Assembly (NCBI RefSeq): GCF_900128985.1
Contig: NZ_FQUC01000009.1
Location: 62,001-126,000 of the forward strand
Length of the DNA stretch: 64,000 nucleotides
Direction of reading: 5' to 3'
Origin: Indolivaga macrotermitis
GTDB lineage: Bacteria > Bacteroidota > Bacteroidia > Bacteroidales > Dysgonomonadaceae
The notes under the pieces are model-generated. The model was not told where the DNA came from, ran no database searches, and saw only the letters and a program-made list of their open reading frames with translations. Numbering within the stretch: the stretch's first letter is position 1; each line of letters begins with the position of its first letter. Below are positions 26,832 to 34,536 of this stretch, piece after piece. The position numbers and the translations under genes are program-made.

Positions 26832-28247
26832 ATGTCAACGGAAACAAAAGTTTTTAGAGAACCTTCCGGGAAAAAATTCTTAGGACATCCTGTCGGACTC
26901 TATCTGTTATTCTTCACAGAGTTGTGGGAACGCTTTTCATACTATGGAATGCGCGCCATACTAATTTTATATCTTACAAAATCATACCTCGAAGGTGGAC
27001 TTGGCTTTGATGAATCGTATGCCGGTCTTTTGTATGGATGGTTTACCGGATTAGTATATTTTACCCCTCTCATCGGAGGTTGGCTGGCAGATAAGTATCT
27101 AGGACACCGAAAAGCAATTACTATAGGAGGTTGCACTATGTTTCTGGGGCAAATGGTTTTGTTTCTGGTGGCATCTAAAGCCGGGCTATATGCCGGTTTA
27201 TTGTTATTGATCATCGGTAACGGATTCTTCAAGCCTAATATCTCGACTATGGTCGGTGGCTTGTATAAACCGGGTGATGCTAAGCGCGATTCAGCATTCT
27301 CTATATTCTATATGGGTATCAATGTTGGGGCATTCTTTGCGCCTTTTGTCGTGGGACTAATGGCTAATACGTGGTTTGCGGATGTTGATAGTACAACCGG
27401 CAAAATATTACGTCATGCTTATAATTATGGTTTCCTTGCTGCTGCTGTAGGTATGCTGATCGGACAGATATTATTTAATACTTTATCTAATAAACTTTTG
27501 GGTGATCTTGGTGTTGAACCTGTTGGCGATAAAAAAGAAGAAGAGGCGATCCGTGAACTGGATAATGTAGCTACTCAGAAGACCCCTCTGACTAAAGAAG
27601 AAAAACAACGTACTATTGCTATTTTTGTATACTTCTTCTTTGCTATATTCTTCTTTGCCGGTTTTGAGCAGGCCGGATCTTCCTTTACGTTATATACCGA
27701 AAAATTCATAGACAGATCGGTTGGCGATTTTATGATTCCTACCGAATGGTTCCAATCGATAAATCCACTTTTCATTGTTTTACTGACTCCCGTTTTCGCT
27801 ATGTTCTGGCCTTCTAAGTTGGGGCAAAAGGTTAGTACTCCTGTTAAAATGGGTATGGGCTTAGTATTATTAGGTATTGGATTCTTATTCATGCTTGGTG
27901 CTACTTTCCAACGGGGCGGAGATGTTGCCGATACAACAATAAAAGCAAGTATCTTCTGGATGATATTTACTTACTTCCTGCATACAGTAGGTGAGCTGTG
28001 TTTATCACCTGTAGGTCTGTCAACTGTAACAAAACTAGCTCCTCCTAAGCTGGCTTCGCTATTGATGGGTGTATGGTTGTTGTCTTCATTCTTCGGTAAT
28101 TTGATAGCCGGACAGGTATCATCGGCAACCAGCTCTTTAGGAGCAGGATCAGTATATCAGGTTCTCGCTGTTGCTGCGATCGCATTCGGGGTTGCTCTAT
28201 TGTGCCTGAATAAGGTGTTGTTGAAAATGATGCATGGCGTACGATAA
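26832..28247 (+). CDS. POT-family proton-dependent peptide transporter
   Basis: A 471-residue paralogue of the preceding gene. The motif ELWERFSYYGMRAIL (about 30-44) is the proton-coupling ExxERFxYYG, and GNGFFKPNISTMVG is the second signature. It lacks the long hydrophilic N-terminus of its neighbour. Two tandem copies probably differ in substrate range. A strong hairpin terminator follows. Confidence 0.92.
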   Translation: MSTETKVFREPSGKKFLGHPVGLYLLFFTELWERFSYYGMRAILILYLTKSYLEGGLGFDESYAGLLYGWFTGLVYFTPLIGGWLADKYLGHRKAITIGGCTMFLGQMVLFLVASKAGLYAGLLLLIIGNGFFKPNISTMVGGLYKPGDAKRDSAFSIFYMGINVGAFFAPFVVGLMANTWFADVDSTTGKILRHAYNYGFLAAAVGMLIGQILFNTLSNKLLGDLGVEPVGDKKEEEAIRELDNVATQKTPLTKEEKQRTIAIFVYFFFAIFFFAGFEQAGSSFTLYTEKFIDRSVGDFMIPTEWFQSINPLFIVLLTPVFAMFWPSKLGQKVSTPVKMGMGLVLLGIGFLFMLGATFQRGGDVADTTIKASIFWMIFTYFLHTVGELCLSPVGLSTVTKLAPPKLASLLMGVWLLSSFFGNLIAGQVSSATSSLGAGSVYQVLAVAAIAFGVALLCLNKVLLKMMHGVR

Positions 28248-28264
28248 AATATAATAATAAAAGA

Positions 28265-28304
28265 GAAACCGCTTTCGATACTTATTCGAAAGCGGTTTCT
28301 TTTT
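28265..28304 (+). terminator. Terminator of the peptide transporter operon
   Basis: Perfect 14-bp stem GAAACCGCTTTCGA (28265-28278) with TCGAAAGCGGTTTC (28286-28299), 7-nt loop, then TTTTT. Confidence 0.9.
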
Positions 28305-28357
28305 ATCTATAAGGATTGATTTAACATCGGGATGTTTCATTTTGATCAAAGAAGCTC

Positions 28358-28365
28358 TATTTTTG
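28358..28365 (+). promoter_or_regulatory. -7 box of the DUF454 gene
   Basis: TATTTTTG, a perfect TAnnTTTG, 43 bp before the ATG at 28409. Confidence 0.5.
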
Positions 28366-28408
28366 TATAGAACAAAAGATTCAAAATTACTTCAACTCCG
28401 ATCTTTAT

Positions 28409-28828
28409 ATGAGAAAATATATATTTATTATTTGTGGGACTATAAGTCTTGCTCTAGGGCTTTTAGGTATTATTACTCCCGGACTGCCAACAACTCCTTT
28501 TATTTTACTGACAGGCTTTCTGTATGCTAAGAGTTCTCCGAAACTATATAAAAAACTGGAGGATAATAAAGTGACAGGAATGTACCTGAAGCGTCTTCAG
28601 AATGGTCTTGGCTGGAAAGCCCGTCTGGCCTCTATTTCGTTAATGTGGGTTATGATATGCATTACAGCTTTCTGGGTATTTGAGGATGGAAGCACTATGC
28701 GGTACGTCATGTTAGGTTTGGGAGGGATTGGTACAATAGCCCAGTTGATTGCTTTAAGAAAGAGAAAACCCAAAGTTATTGTACAGGAAATTGAAATAGA
28801 AGAGGAAAAAGAGAATCGTTATCAATAA
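28409..28828 (+). CDS. YbaN-like DUF454 inner-membrane protein
   Basis: A 139-residue protein with the DUF454 features: N-terminal helix ending in LLGIITPGLPTTPFILLTGF, YAKSSPKLYKKLEDN, and a second pair of helices around 70-110. Function is unknown in all members; in enterobacteria the homologue is YbaN. The tail is charged (KVIVQEIEIEEEKENRYQ). It is monocistronic. Confidence 0.82.
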   Translation: MRKYIFIICGTISLALGLLGIITPGLPTTPFILLTGFLYAKSSPKLYKKLEDNKVTGMYLKRLQNGLGWKARLASISLMWVMICITAFWVFEDGSTMRYVMLGLGGIGTIAQLIALRKRKPKVIVQEIEIEEEKENRYQ

Positions 28829-28886
28829 TATTGATGAACAATATAAATAACTTATGAGTTATATAAGGAAATGGCATCTGAAAAAT

Positions 28887-28917
28887 TTTGCCATTCTGAC
28901 AGATTTAATTTTCTTTG
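28887..28917 (+). promoter_or_regulatory. Promoter of the DUF3467 gene
   Basis: TTTG (28887-28890), 19-bp spacer, TTTCTTTG (28910-28917), one mismatch to TAnnTTTG. Predicted leader of about 50 nt. Confidence 0.55.
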
Positions 28918-28975
28918 TATAAACAATGGTTAACAAATAAAAACTGTTGAAATATAAACTTATTTAAAAACAATT

Positions 28976-29278
28976 ATGAGCGAAAAAGATCAACAAAATC
29001 AAATACAAATAGAATTGACAGAAGATGTTGCACAAGGAACATACGCTAATCTGGCGGTGATAACTCACTCTTCTTCAGAGTTTGTCCTTGATTTTATCAG
29101 AATAGTACCGGGTGTGCCTAAGGCCAAAGTTAAGTCTCGTGTAATTTTATCACCTGAACATGCTAAACGTTTATTATTGGCTTTGAATGATAACATAAGC
29201 CAATACGAAAGAATACAAGGTAAAATAAACCTTGACGGAGGATCGGTTGGTGATTTTACGCCTGTAGGGCAAGCTTAA
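28976..29278 (+). CDS. DUF3467 family protein
   Basis: A 100-residue cytoplasmic protein of a widespread small family of unknown function. The hallmarks are GTYANLAVITHSSSEFVLDFIRIVPG and the segment VILSPEHAKRLLLALNDNISQYE. The family is common in Bacteroidetes. No functional partner is evident; downstream lies the cytochrome bd operon with its own leader. Confidence 0.85.
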   Translation: MSEKDQQNQIQIELTEDVAQGTYANLAVITHSSSEFVLDFIRIVPGVPKAKVKSRVILSPEHAKRLLLALNDNISQYERIQGKINLDGGSVGDFTPVGQA

Positions 29279-29296
29279 GCCGGAAGATTCCGGTTT
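29277..29296 (+). terminator. Weak terminator of the DUF3467 gene
   Basis: Stem AAGCCGGAA (29277-29285, overlapping the stop codon) with TTCCGGTTT (29288-29296) and only a 2-nt formal loop; the T run is interrupted. Confidence 0.4.
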
Positions 29297-29310
29297 ATGA
29301 TATTTTAATT

Positions 29311-29382
29311 TATCTTTACAAAATTAGTAAGAGGAAAAACTATCCTGTTATCTGTTCTCTCTTACGGGGTGAGCAGATAATA
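29311..29382 (+). ncRNA. Structured 5' leader upstream of the cydAB operon (candidate pseudoknot)
   Basis: A -7-like TATCTTTA (29311-29318) would start the RNA near 29325. The RNA can form a 12-bp stem, 29346-29357 with 29371-29382 (two G-U pairs), and the 13-nt loop holds CTCTTAC (29359-29365), the exact complement of GTAAGAG at 29327-29333 at the RNA 5' end. The interleaved order makes an H-type pseudoknot. This could be a riboswitch, an mRNA-stability element or chance; it has not been compared with known families. Confidence 0.45.
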
Positions 29383-29464
29383 TGGAGGTCTTCCGATAAT
29401 AACCAAATCTTATACTACTGAATCATCATGAATCAATTATTATAGGTTAATAATTATAATTTAT

Positions 29465-29563
29465 ATGGAAAAGGATAATAACATACCCAAGTTTAACTTT
29501 TTCAGGATGTTTCGTGGTGGTTTCAATAGTATGGTATTCGAGAATACGGTCTGGGGTTATTAA
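29465..29563 (+). CDS. 32-residue mini-ORF upstream of cydA, DUF4492-like fragment
   Basis: A short ORF encoding a 32-residue peptide that starts MEKDNNIPKFNF and ends NTVWGY. In Bacteroidetes a DUF4492 membrane protein of roughly 70-80 residues is commonly encoded just before cydA. The central FFRMFRGGFNSMVFENTVW resembles the start of that family (aromatic pair, GF, M, T-x-W), but the hydrophobic helix that should follow is absent in all frames. It may be a remnant, a truncated functional partner, or a leader peptide. The stop lies 69 bp before cydA. Assignment is from memory of the family, not a search. Confidence 0.4.
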   Translation: MEKDNNIPKFNFFRMFRGGFNSMVFENTVWGY

Positions 29564-29632
29564 GTAATGTATCATATTTAAGATACAATGAAGCGGGTCA
29601 AAAGCAGAATTAACTAATATATCATCTATCTT

Positions 29633-31180
29633 ATGGAAATTTTAAACTCTTCACTGATTGACTGGTCAAGAGCTCAGTTTGCTCTAACAGCAATGTATCA
29701 CTGGCTGTTTGTTCCATTGACATTGGGTTTGGGAGTCATAATGGCTATCATGGAAACGGCGTATGTTCGTACAGGGAATGAGCAGTGGAAACGAACTGCA
29801 AAGTTCTGGATGAATATCTTCGGAGTGAACTTTGCCATAGGTGTCGCAACAGGTATCATTATGGAATTCCAGTTTGGAACCAACTGGTCTAATTATTCGT
29901 GGTTTGTAGGGGATATTTTTGGTGCACCTTTAGCTATTGAGGCTATAGTTGCATTTTTTATGGAAGCCACATTTATTTCTATAATGTTTTTCGGTTGGGC
30001 ACGGGTAAGTAAAAAAATGCACTTGGCTGCAACATGGCTGACCGTAACAGGGGCTACACTTTCGGCATTATGGATATTGGTTGCCAATGCATGGATGCAA
30101 TATCCCGTAGGAATGGAATTTAATCCTGATACAGTACGTAATGAAATGGCTGATTTTTGGGCAGTTGCTTTATCGCCCGTAGCTATTAATAAGTTTACCC
30201 ATACAGTTGCATCCAGTTGGGTGTTCGGAGCTGCTTTTGTAGCCGGAATTACTGCCTGGTATATGCTTAAAAAGAGAGAGCCCGAATTTACGAAACAAAG
30301 TATGAAAGTGGCAGCTATCTTTGGGTTTGTAGGTATTGTACTCACTGCTTGGACAGGTCACGGATCTGCACAACAAGTCGCAGAAAAACAACCTATGAAG
30401 CTGGCAGCTATGGAGGGTTTATATGACGGGCAAGAGGGCGCAGGGCTAATTGCTTTTGCAATACCCAATCCCGACAAAAAGTCATACGACGATGGGGTAG
30501 ATCCATATATAATGAAGATAGAAGTACCAAAAGGTCTGTCTGTGCTTGGGTTTAGTGATTTTGATGCATTTGTACCCGGTATAACAGATATTATCAAAGG
30601 CGGATACAAAGACTATAAAGGAGATGTGCAGTTGTCTTTTGCCGAAAAACAAAAAGCCGGAAAAAAAGCGATTCAGGCTTTGGCTGATTATCAAACAGCT
30701 CAGAAAGACAGAGATGCTGCTGCAGCTGAAAAGAACAGAGTTATACTGAAAGAGAATTACGCATATTTCGGTTATGGTTATCTGGATAATCCTGACCAAT
30801 TGGTGCCTCATATACCATTGGTATTCTGGTCGTTCCACGTAATGGTATATCTGGGAGGTTTCTTCGGCGCATTCTTCCTGCTTTTGTGGTTCTTTAATTA
30901 CAAGAATAAGCTCGAAAACACTAAATGGATGTTATGGATTTCTATCATATCAGTGCCATTGGTTTATATTTGTAGTCAGGCAGGTTGGTTAGTTGCCGAA
31001 ATTGGCCGTCAACCATGGTCTATACAAGATGTATTGCCTCTACAAACGGCTATATCAGCGTTGAGTGTAGAGTCTGTAAAAATAACATTCTTTATTTTCC
31101 TTATATTATTTACTGCGTTACTGGTCGCAGAGATTCGTATTATGTTGAACCAAATTAAAAAAGGACCTAAAGCCGAATAA
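29633..31180 (+). CDS. cydA: Cytochrome bd oxidase subunit I
   Basis: Quinol oxidase subunit carrying the haems b558, b595 and d in the inner membrane. The 515-residue length is near that of E. coli CydA. Visible are the N-terminal haem ligand His in AMYHWLFVPLTLGL, the Q-loop segment KQPMKLAAMEG, and FWSFHVMVYLG holding the axial Met. The periplasmic Q-loop region between about 250 and 390 is long. Bacteroidales use this oxidase for oxygen scavenging at nanomolar levels (established). cydB follows after 37 bp. Confidence 0.96.
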   Translation: MEILNSSLIDWSRAQFALTAMYHWLFVPLTLGLGVIMAIMETAYVRTGNEQWKRTAKFWMNIFGVNFAIGVATGIIMEFQFGTNWSNYSWFVGDIFGAPLAIEAIVAFFMEATFISIMFFGWARVSKKMHLAATWLTVTGATLSALWILVANAWMQYPVGMEFNPDTVRNEMADFWAVALSPVAINKFTHTVASSWVFGAAFVAGITAWYMLKKREPEFTKQSMKVAAIFGFVGIVLTAWTGHGSAQQVAEKQPMKLAAMEGLYDGQEGAGLIAFAIPNPDKKSYDDGVDPYIMKIEVPKGLSVLGFSDFDAFVPGITDIIKGGYKDYKGDVQLSFAEKQKAGKKAIQALADYQTAQKDRDAAAAEKNRVILKENYAYFGYGYLDNPDQLVPHIPLVFWSFHVMVYLGGFFGAFFLLLWFFNYKNKLENTKWMLWISIISVPLVYICSQAGWLVAEIGRQPWSIQDVLPLQTAISALSVESVKITFFIFLILFTALLVAEIRIMLNQIKKGPKAE

Positions 31181-31217
31181 GTGCTTAATCCGGATTTAAT
31201 TATAATAAAATATAACT

Positions 31218-32384
31218 ATGATTGATTATTCATTTTTACAACATTACTGGTGGTTCATCATTAGTCTGATCGGCGGTATATTCGCATTTCTGATGTTTGT
31301 TCAAGGCGGACAGTCAATGCTGTTCTCTCTGGGTAAGGAAGATAAACACCGTTTTTTGATGGTCAATGCTTTAGGGCGTAAATGGGAATATACATTTACA
31401 ACATTAGTAACATTCGGAGGAGCTTTATTCGCTTCATTCCCTTTGTTTTATTCGACTAGTTTCGGAGGTGCATACTGGGTATGGATGCTGATTTTGTTCT
31501 GTTTCGTTATACAGGCTGTATCCTACGAATATATGTCTAAACCCGGTAATACATGGGGAAAGAAAACGTATCAGGTATTCTTGTTCCTGAATGGTTTATT
31601 AGGTACCTTCCTTGTTGGGGTAGCTATCGCAACCTTCTTCACAGGAGCAGAGTTTGCTGTGAATAAAGGTAATATAGCTAACTTAGGAGTTGAGAATGTA
31701 ACGGGTGTGGTTATCAGTCAATGGCAAAATCCATTGCATGGATTAGAAGCTCTTGGTGACTTCCGTAACTGGTGTCTGGGATTTGCTGTATTCTTCCTTA
31801 CACGTACTATTGCTTGCTTATTCTTTATAAATCGTCTAGACGATCAGGAATTAGTGGCGCGTTCGCGTAAATTCTTAATTTATAATGCGCTGCCATTCGT
31901 TGTATTCTTCTTGGTTTTTGTGATCTGGACTCTCTTATCAACAGGGTATTCGGTAAATCCCGAAACAAAAGCAATAATAGAAGGTGTTGCTAACAAATAT
32001 TTCTGGAATCTGGTAGAATTGCCGGTTGTAGGTATCGTATTCTTAATTGGAGTGGTTTTAGTTCTATATGGTATTATCCGGACTATACTGTCAACTTCAT
32101 TCACTTCCGGAGTTTGGTTTAGCGGGGTAGGAACTGTGCTTACAGTATGTGCTTTATTACTGATAACAGGGTTTAATAATACACCTTATTATCCGTCAAG
32201 TGTAAATCCGCAAAGTTCGCTTACACTTCAAAATTCATCATCGAGTGAGTTTACTCTTACAGCTATGTTCTATGTATCATTACTTGTGCCTTTTGTACTG
32301 GCATATATTATCTATGCATGGAATGCTTTGGAAAAGAAAAAATTCAAGAAAGAAGATTTGAAAGAAGACGGGCACGTTTATTAA
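31218..32384 (+). CDS. cydB: Cytochrome bd oxidase subunit II
   Basis: A 388-residue polytopic membrane partner of CydA. The N-terminus YWWFIISLIGGIFAFLMFVQGGQS corresponds to the first helix, with FVQGGQS in place of the GFDLG segment known from proteobacterial CydB, as usual in Bacteroidetes to my knowledge. WVWMLILFCFVIQAVSYEY and GNTWGK are further family features. It ends the operon with a strong terminator. A CydX-like small subunit is not found downstream. Confidence 0.94.
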   Translation: MIDYSFLQHYWWFIISLIGGIFAFLMFVQGGQSMLFSLGKEDKHRFLMVNALGRKWEYTFTTLVTFGGALFASFPLFYSTSFGGAYWVWMLILFCFVIQAVSYEYMSKPGNTWGKKTYQVFLFLNGLLGTFLVGVAIATFFTGAEFAVNKGNIANLGVENVTGVVISQWQNPLHGLEALGDFRNWCLGFAVFFLTRTIACLFFINRLDDQELVARSRKFLIYNALPFVVFFLVFVIWTLLSTGYSVNPETKAIIEGVANKYFWNLVELPVVGIVFLIGVVLVLYGIIRTILSTSFTSGVWFSGVGTVLTVCALLLITGFNNTPYYPSSVNPQSSLTLQNSSSSEFTLTAMFYVSLLVPFVLAYIIYAWNALEKKKFKKEDLKEDGHVY

Positions 32385-32410
32385 TCGATTGAAATTTATT
32401 GAAATAGAGT

Positions 32411-32443
32411 AGGGGATGGCTTTTTGGTCATCCCCTGTTTTTA
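32411..32443 (+). terminator. Terminator of cydAB
   Basis: Stem AGGGGATG (32411-32418) with CATCCCCT (32429-32436), 10-nt loop, then GTTTTTA. Confidence 0.85.
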
Positions 32444-32832
32444 TCTATGAATAAAATGTTACACATTGAAAATGAAAAAATAAATTCAAAAATGGTGTCA
32501 CTTTTGTCACCTTTGTCACCTTTCGAGAGTTTATCGTTTGAAAATCAATAGCAAAGAAACGTGACAAACTAAACAAAAAGTAGACAAACAATGTATACCT
32601 ATGTTTCTTTTTGCAGGACACTTAATGTTTACTAAATGATCTGACATTTTGGAAAAATAGGACAGCATAACGGGCAATATCTATTGATATTTTTTGTACT
32701 TTTGCAGACTTAGAGTCGCAGAGTTATTTGTTGCTTTGGCAAGTGCAATTATATCAAATAGTTACTATTAAATGATATGTGTGATGTGCTTGCTTTATTG
32801 ATTTGTGAATATCTATTATAAAATATACAATC
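32444..32832 (+). promoter_or_regulatory. Long upstream region of pyrG
   Basis: About 390 bp without a gene. It holds three 9-bp tandem repeats (32496-32522), a matching inverted arm GTGACAAA (32561-32568), a -7 box TACTTTTG (32697-32704), and a small hairpin TGC(a)GACT/AGTCGCA at 32703-32720 at the predicted RNA start. The predicted leader is about 120 nt. Confidence 0.5.
32496..32522 (+). repeat. Three tandem copies of a 9-bp repeat
   Basis: TGTCACTTT, TGTCACCTT, TGTCACCTT in perfect 9-bp phase with a single substitution. The unit TTTGTCAC recurs inverted at 32561-32568. Confidence 0.8.
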
Positions 32833-34443
32833 GTGACTGATACTAAGTACATTTTTGTAACCGGAGGCGTTATATCTTCTTTAGGAAAAGGTATTATTGC
32901 ATCCTCCCTCGGCAAATTACTTCAAGCCCGAGGATATAAAGTAACTATCCAAAAACTAGACCCATACATCAATATTGATCCGGGTACCCTCAATCCTTAC
33001 GAGCATGGCGAATGCTATGTGACTGTAGACGGACATGAGGCCGATTTGGATTTAGGTCATTACGAACGCTTTTTGAATGAGCCTACCCACCGGGATAATA
33101 ACATTACCACGGGACGTATTTATCAGAATGTTATAAATAAAGAACGTAAAGGCGATTATCTGGGTAAAACGGTACAGATAGTACCTCATATTACTGACGA
33201 AATCAGACGTAATATAAAATTATTGGGTGCAAAATACAACTATGATTTTGTGATTACAGAGATCGGCGGAACTGTTGGTGATATTGAATCTCTACCTTTT
33301 ATTGAGAGTGTACGTCAGTTACGCTGGGAGTTGGGTGCAAAGAATAGCTATTGTATTCATCTGACTTATGTGCCTTATATTACAGCAGCTGGAGAAGTAA
33401 AAACCAAACCTACACAACATTCTGTTAAGAATTTGCAGTCGTCCGGAGTTCAGCCCGATATGCTGGTTTTACGGACAGAATATATGCTGAATAAGGATAT
33501 TCTACGCAAGGTGGCGTTATTCTGTAATGTGGATGCAGATGCTGTAGTGCAGTCTGTAGATGTTTCTACAATATACGAAGTTCCTCTTAAAATGCAGGAA
33601 CAGAATATGGACGAGATCATTTTGCGTAAGCTGGGTATTACTCCCGGTGCTAAACCTGAATTAAAGTCTTGGAAAGATTTTCTGGACAAGAAGAAGAACG
33701 CAAAAGAAACGATCAGTATCGGACTTGTCGGAAAATATGTCGAATTACATGATGCATATAAGTCTATTAACGAGTCGCTGTTACAAGCTTCTATATATAA
33801 TGACCGTAAACTGGATTTACAGTTTATACATTCGGACAAATTGACGGATGAGAATATATCTGAGAAATTGTCAAATTTAGATGGCATAGTTATTGCTCCC
33901 GGATTTGGACAACGAGGAATCGAAGGTAAGTTTAAAGCGTTGAAGTTTGCCCGCGAGAACGACATACCGACTTTCGGTATTTGTTTAGGTATGCAGTGTA
34001 TGGTGATCGAATATGCCCGTAATGTTTTGGGTATGGAGGATGCCAATTCGACCGAAATGAATCCTCAAAGCTCGTATAAAGTAATTGACCTGATGGAAGA
34101 ACAGAAGAATATTACTAATATGGGCGGATCGATGCGGTTAGGTGCATATAAATGTTGCCTCGAAAAGGGTACATTAGTTTATGCAGCATACGGGAAAGAT
34201 GTGGTTGAAGAACGTCATCGTCATCGTTTCGAGTTTAATAACGAATATAAAACTCAATTTGAACAGGCTGGAATGAAATGCACGGGTATTAATCCTGAAA
34301 CAGGATTAGTAGAAGTCGTAGAAATTCCAACACTCAAATGGTTTTTGGGTGTACAATTCCATCCGGAATACAACAGTACAGTAATAGCTTCTAATCCATT
34401 GTTTATGAGTTTTGTAAAAGCAGTAATTGATAACAAGAAGTAA
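32833..34443 (+). CDS. pyrG: CTP synthase
   Basis: Makes CTP from UTP, ATP and glutamine. The 536-residue protein starts with GTG (TDTKYIFVTGGVISSLGKGI is the canonical N-terminus, and no in-frame ATG fits). The synthetase domain has the P-loop GGVISSLGKG and ITEIGGTVGDIES; the C-terminal glutaminase has the nucleophile in FGICLGMQC and the His-Glu pair in GVQFHPEY. It has its own promoter and a long leader, suggesting pyrimidine-responsive control (inference from leader length only). Confidence 0.96.
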   Translation: MTDTKYIFVTGGVISSLGKGIIASSLGKLLQARGYKVTIQKLDPYINIDPGTLNPYEHGECYVTVDGHEADLDLGHYERFLNEPTHRDNNITTGRIYQNVINKERKGDYLGKTVQIVPHITDEIRRNIKLLGAKYNYDFVITEIGGTVGDIESLPFIESVRQLRWELGAKNSYCIHLTYVPYITAAGEVKTKPTQHSVKNLQSSGVQPDMLVLRTEYMLNKDILRKVALFCNVDADAVVQSVDVSTIYEVPLKMQEQNMDEIILRKLGITPGAKPELKSWKDFLDKKKNAKETISIGLVGKYVELHDAYKSINESLLQASIYNDRKLDLQFIHSDKLTDENISEKLSNLDGIVIAPGFGQRGIEGKFKALKFARENDIPTFGICLGMQCMVIEYARNVLGMEDANSTEMNPQSSYKVIDLMEEQKNITNMGGSMRLGAYKCCLEKGTLVYAAYGKDVVEERHRHRFEFNNEYKTQFEQAGMKCTGINPETGLVEVVEIPTLKWFLGVQFHPEYNSTVIASNPLFMSFVKAVIDNKK

Positions 34444-34536
34444 AAAAAATACAAATAATAAGTAATTATAGGTTGTAGATACTTATCTGACAAGTAATAT
34501 AAAAGCAACCTTTATTAGTAATTTGCACAGTAATCA

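Noticed and set aside
29465-29563. Frameshift restoring a full DUF4492 membrane helix
   Set aside because: Both other frames after the stop were read; neither encodes a hydrophobic segment before cydA.
33450-34046. 198-codon antisense frame in pyrG
   Set aside because: Mirror of a conserved gene; composition rich in Ser and Cys; no supporting signals.
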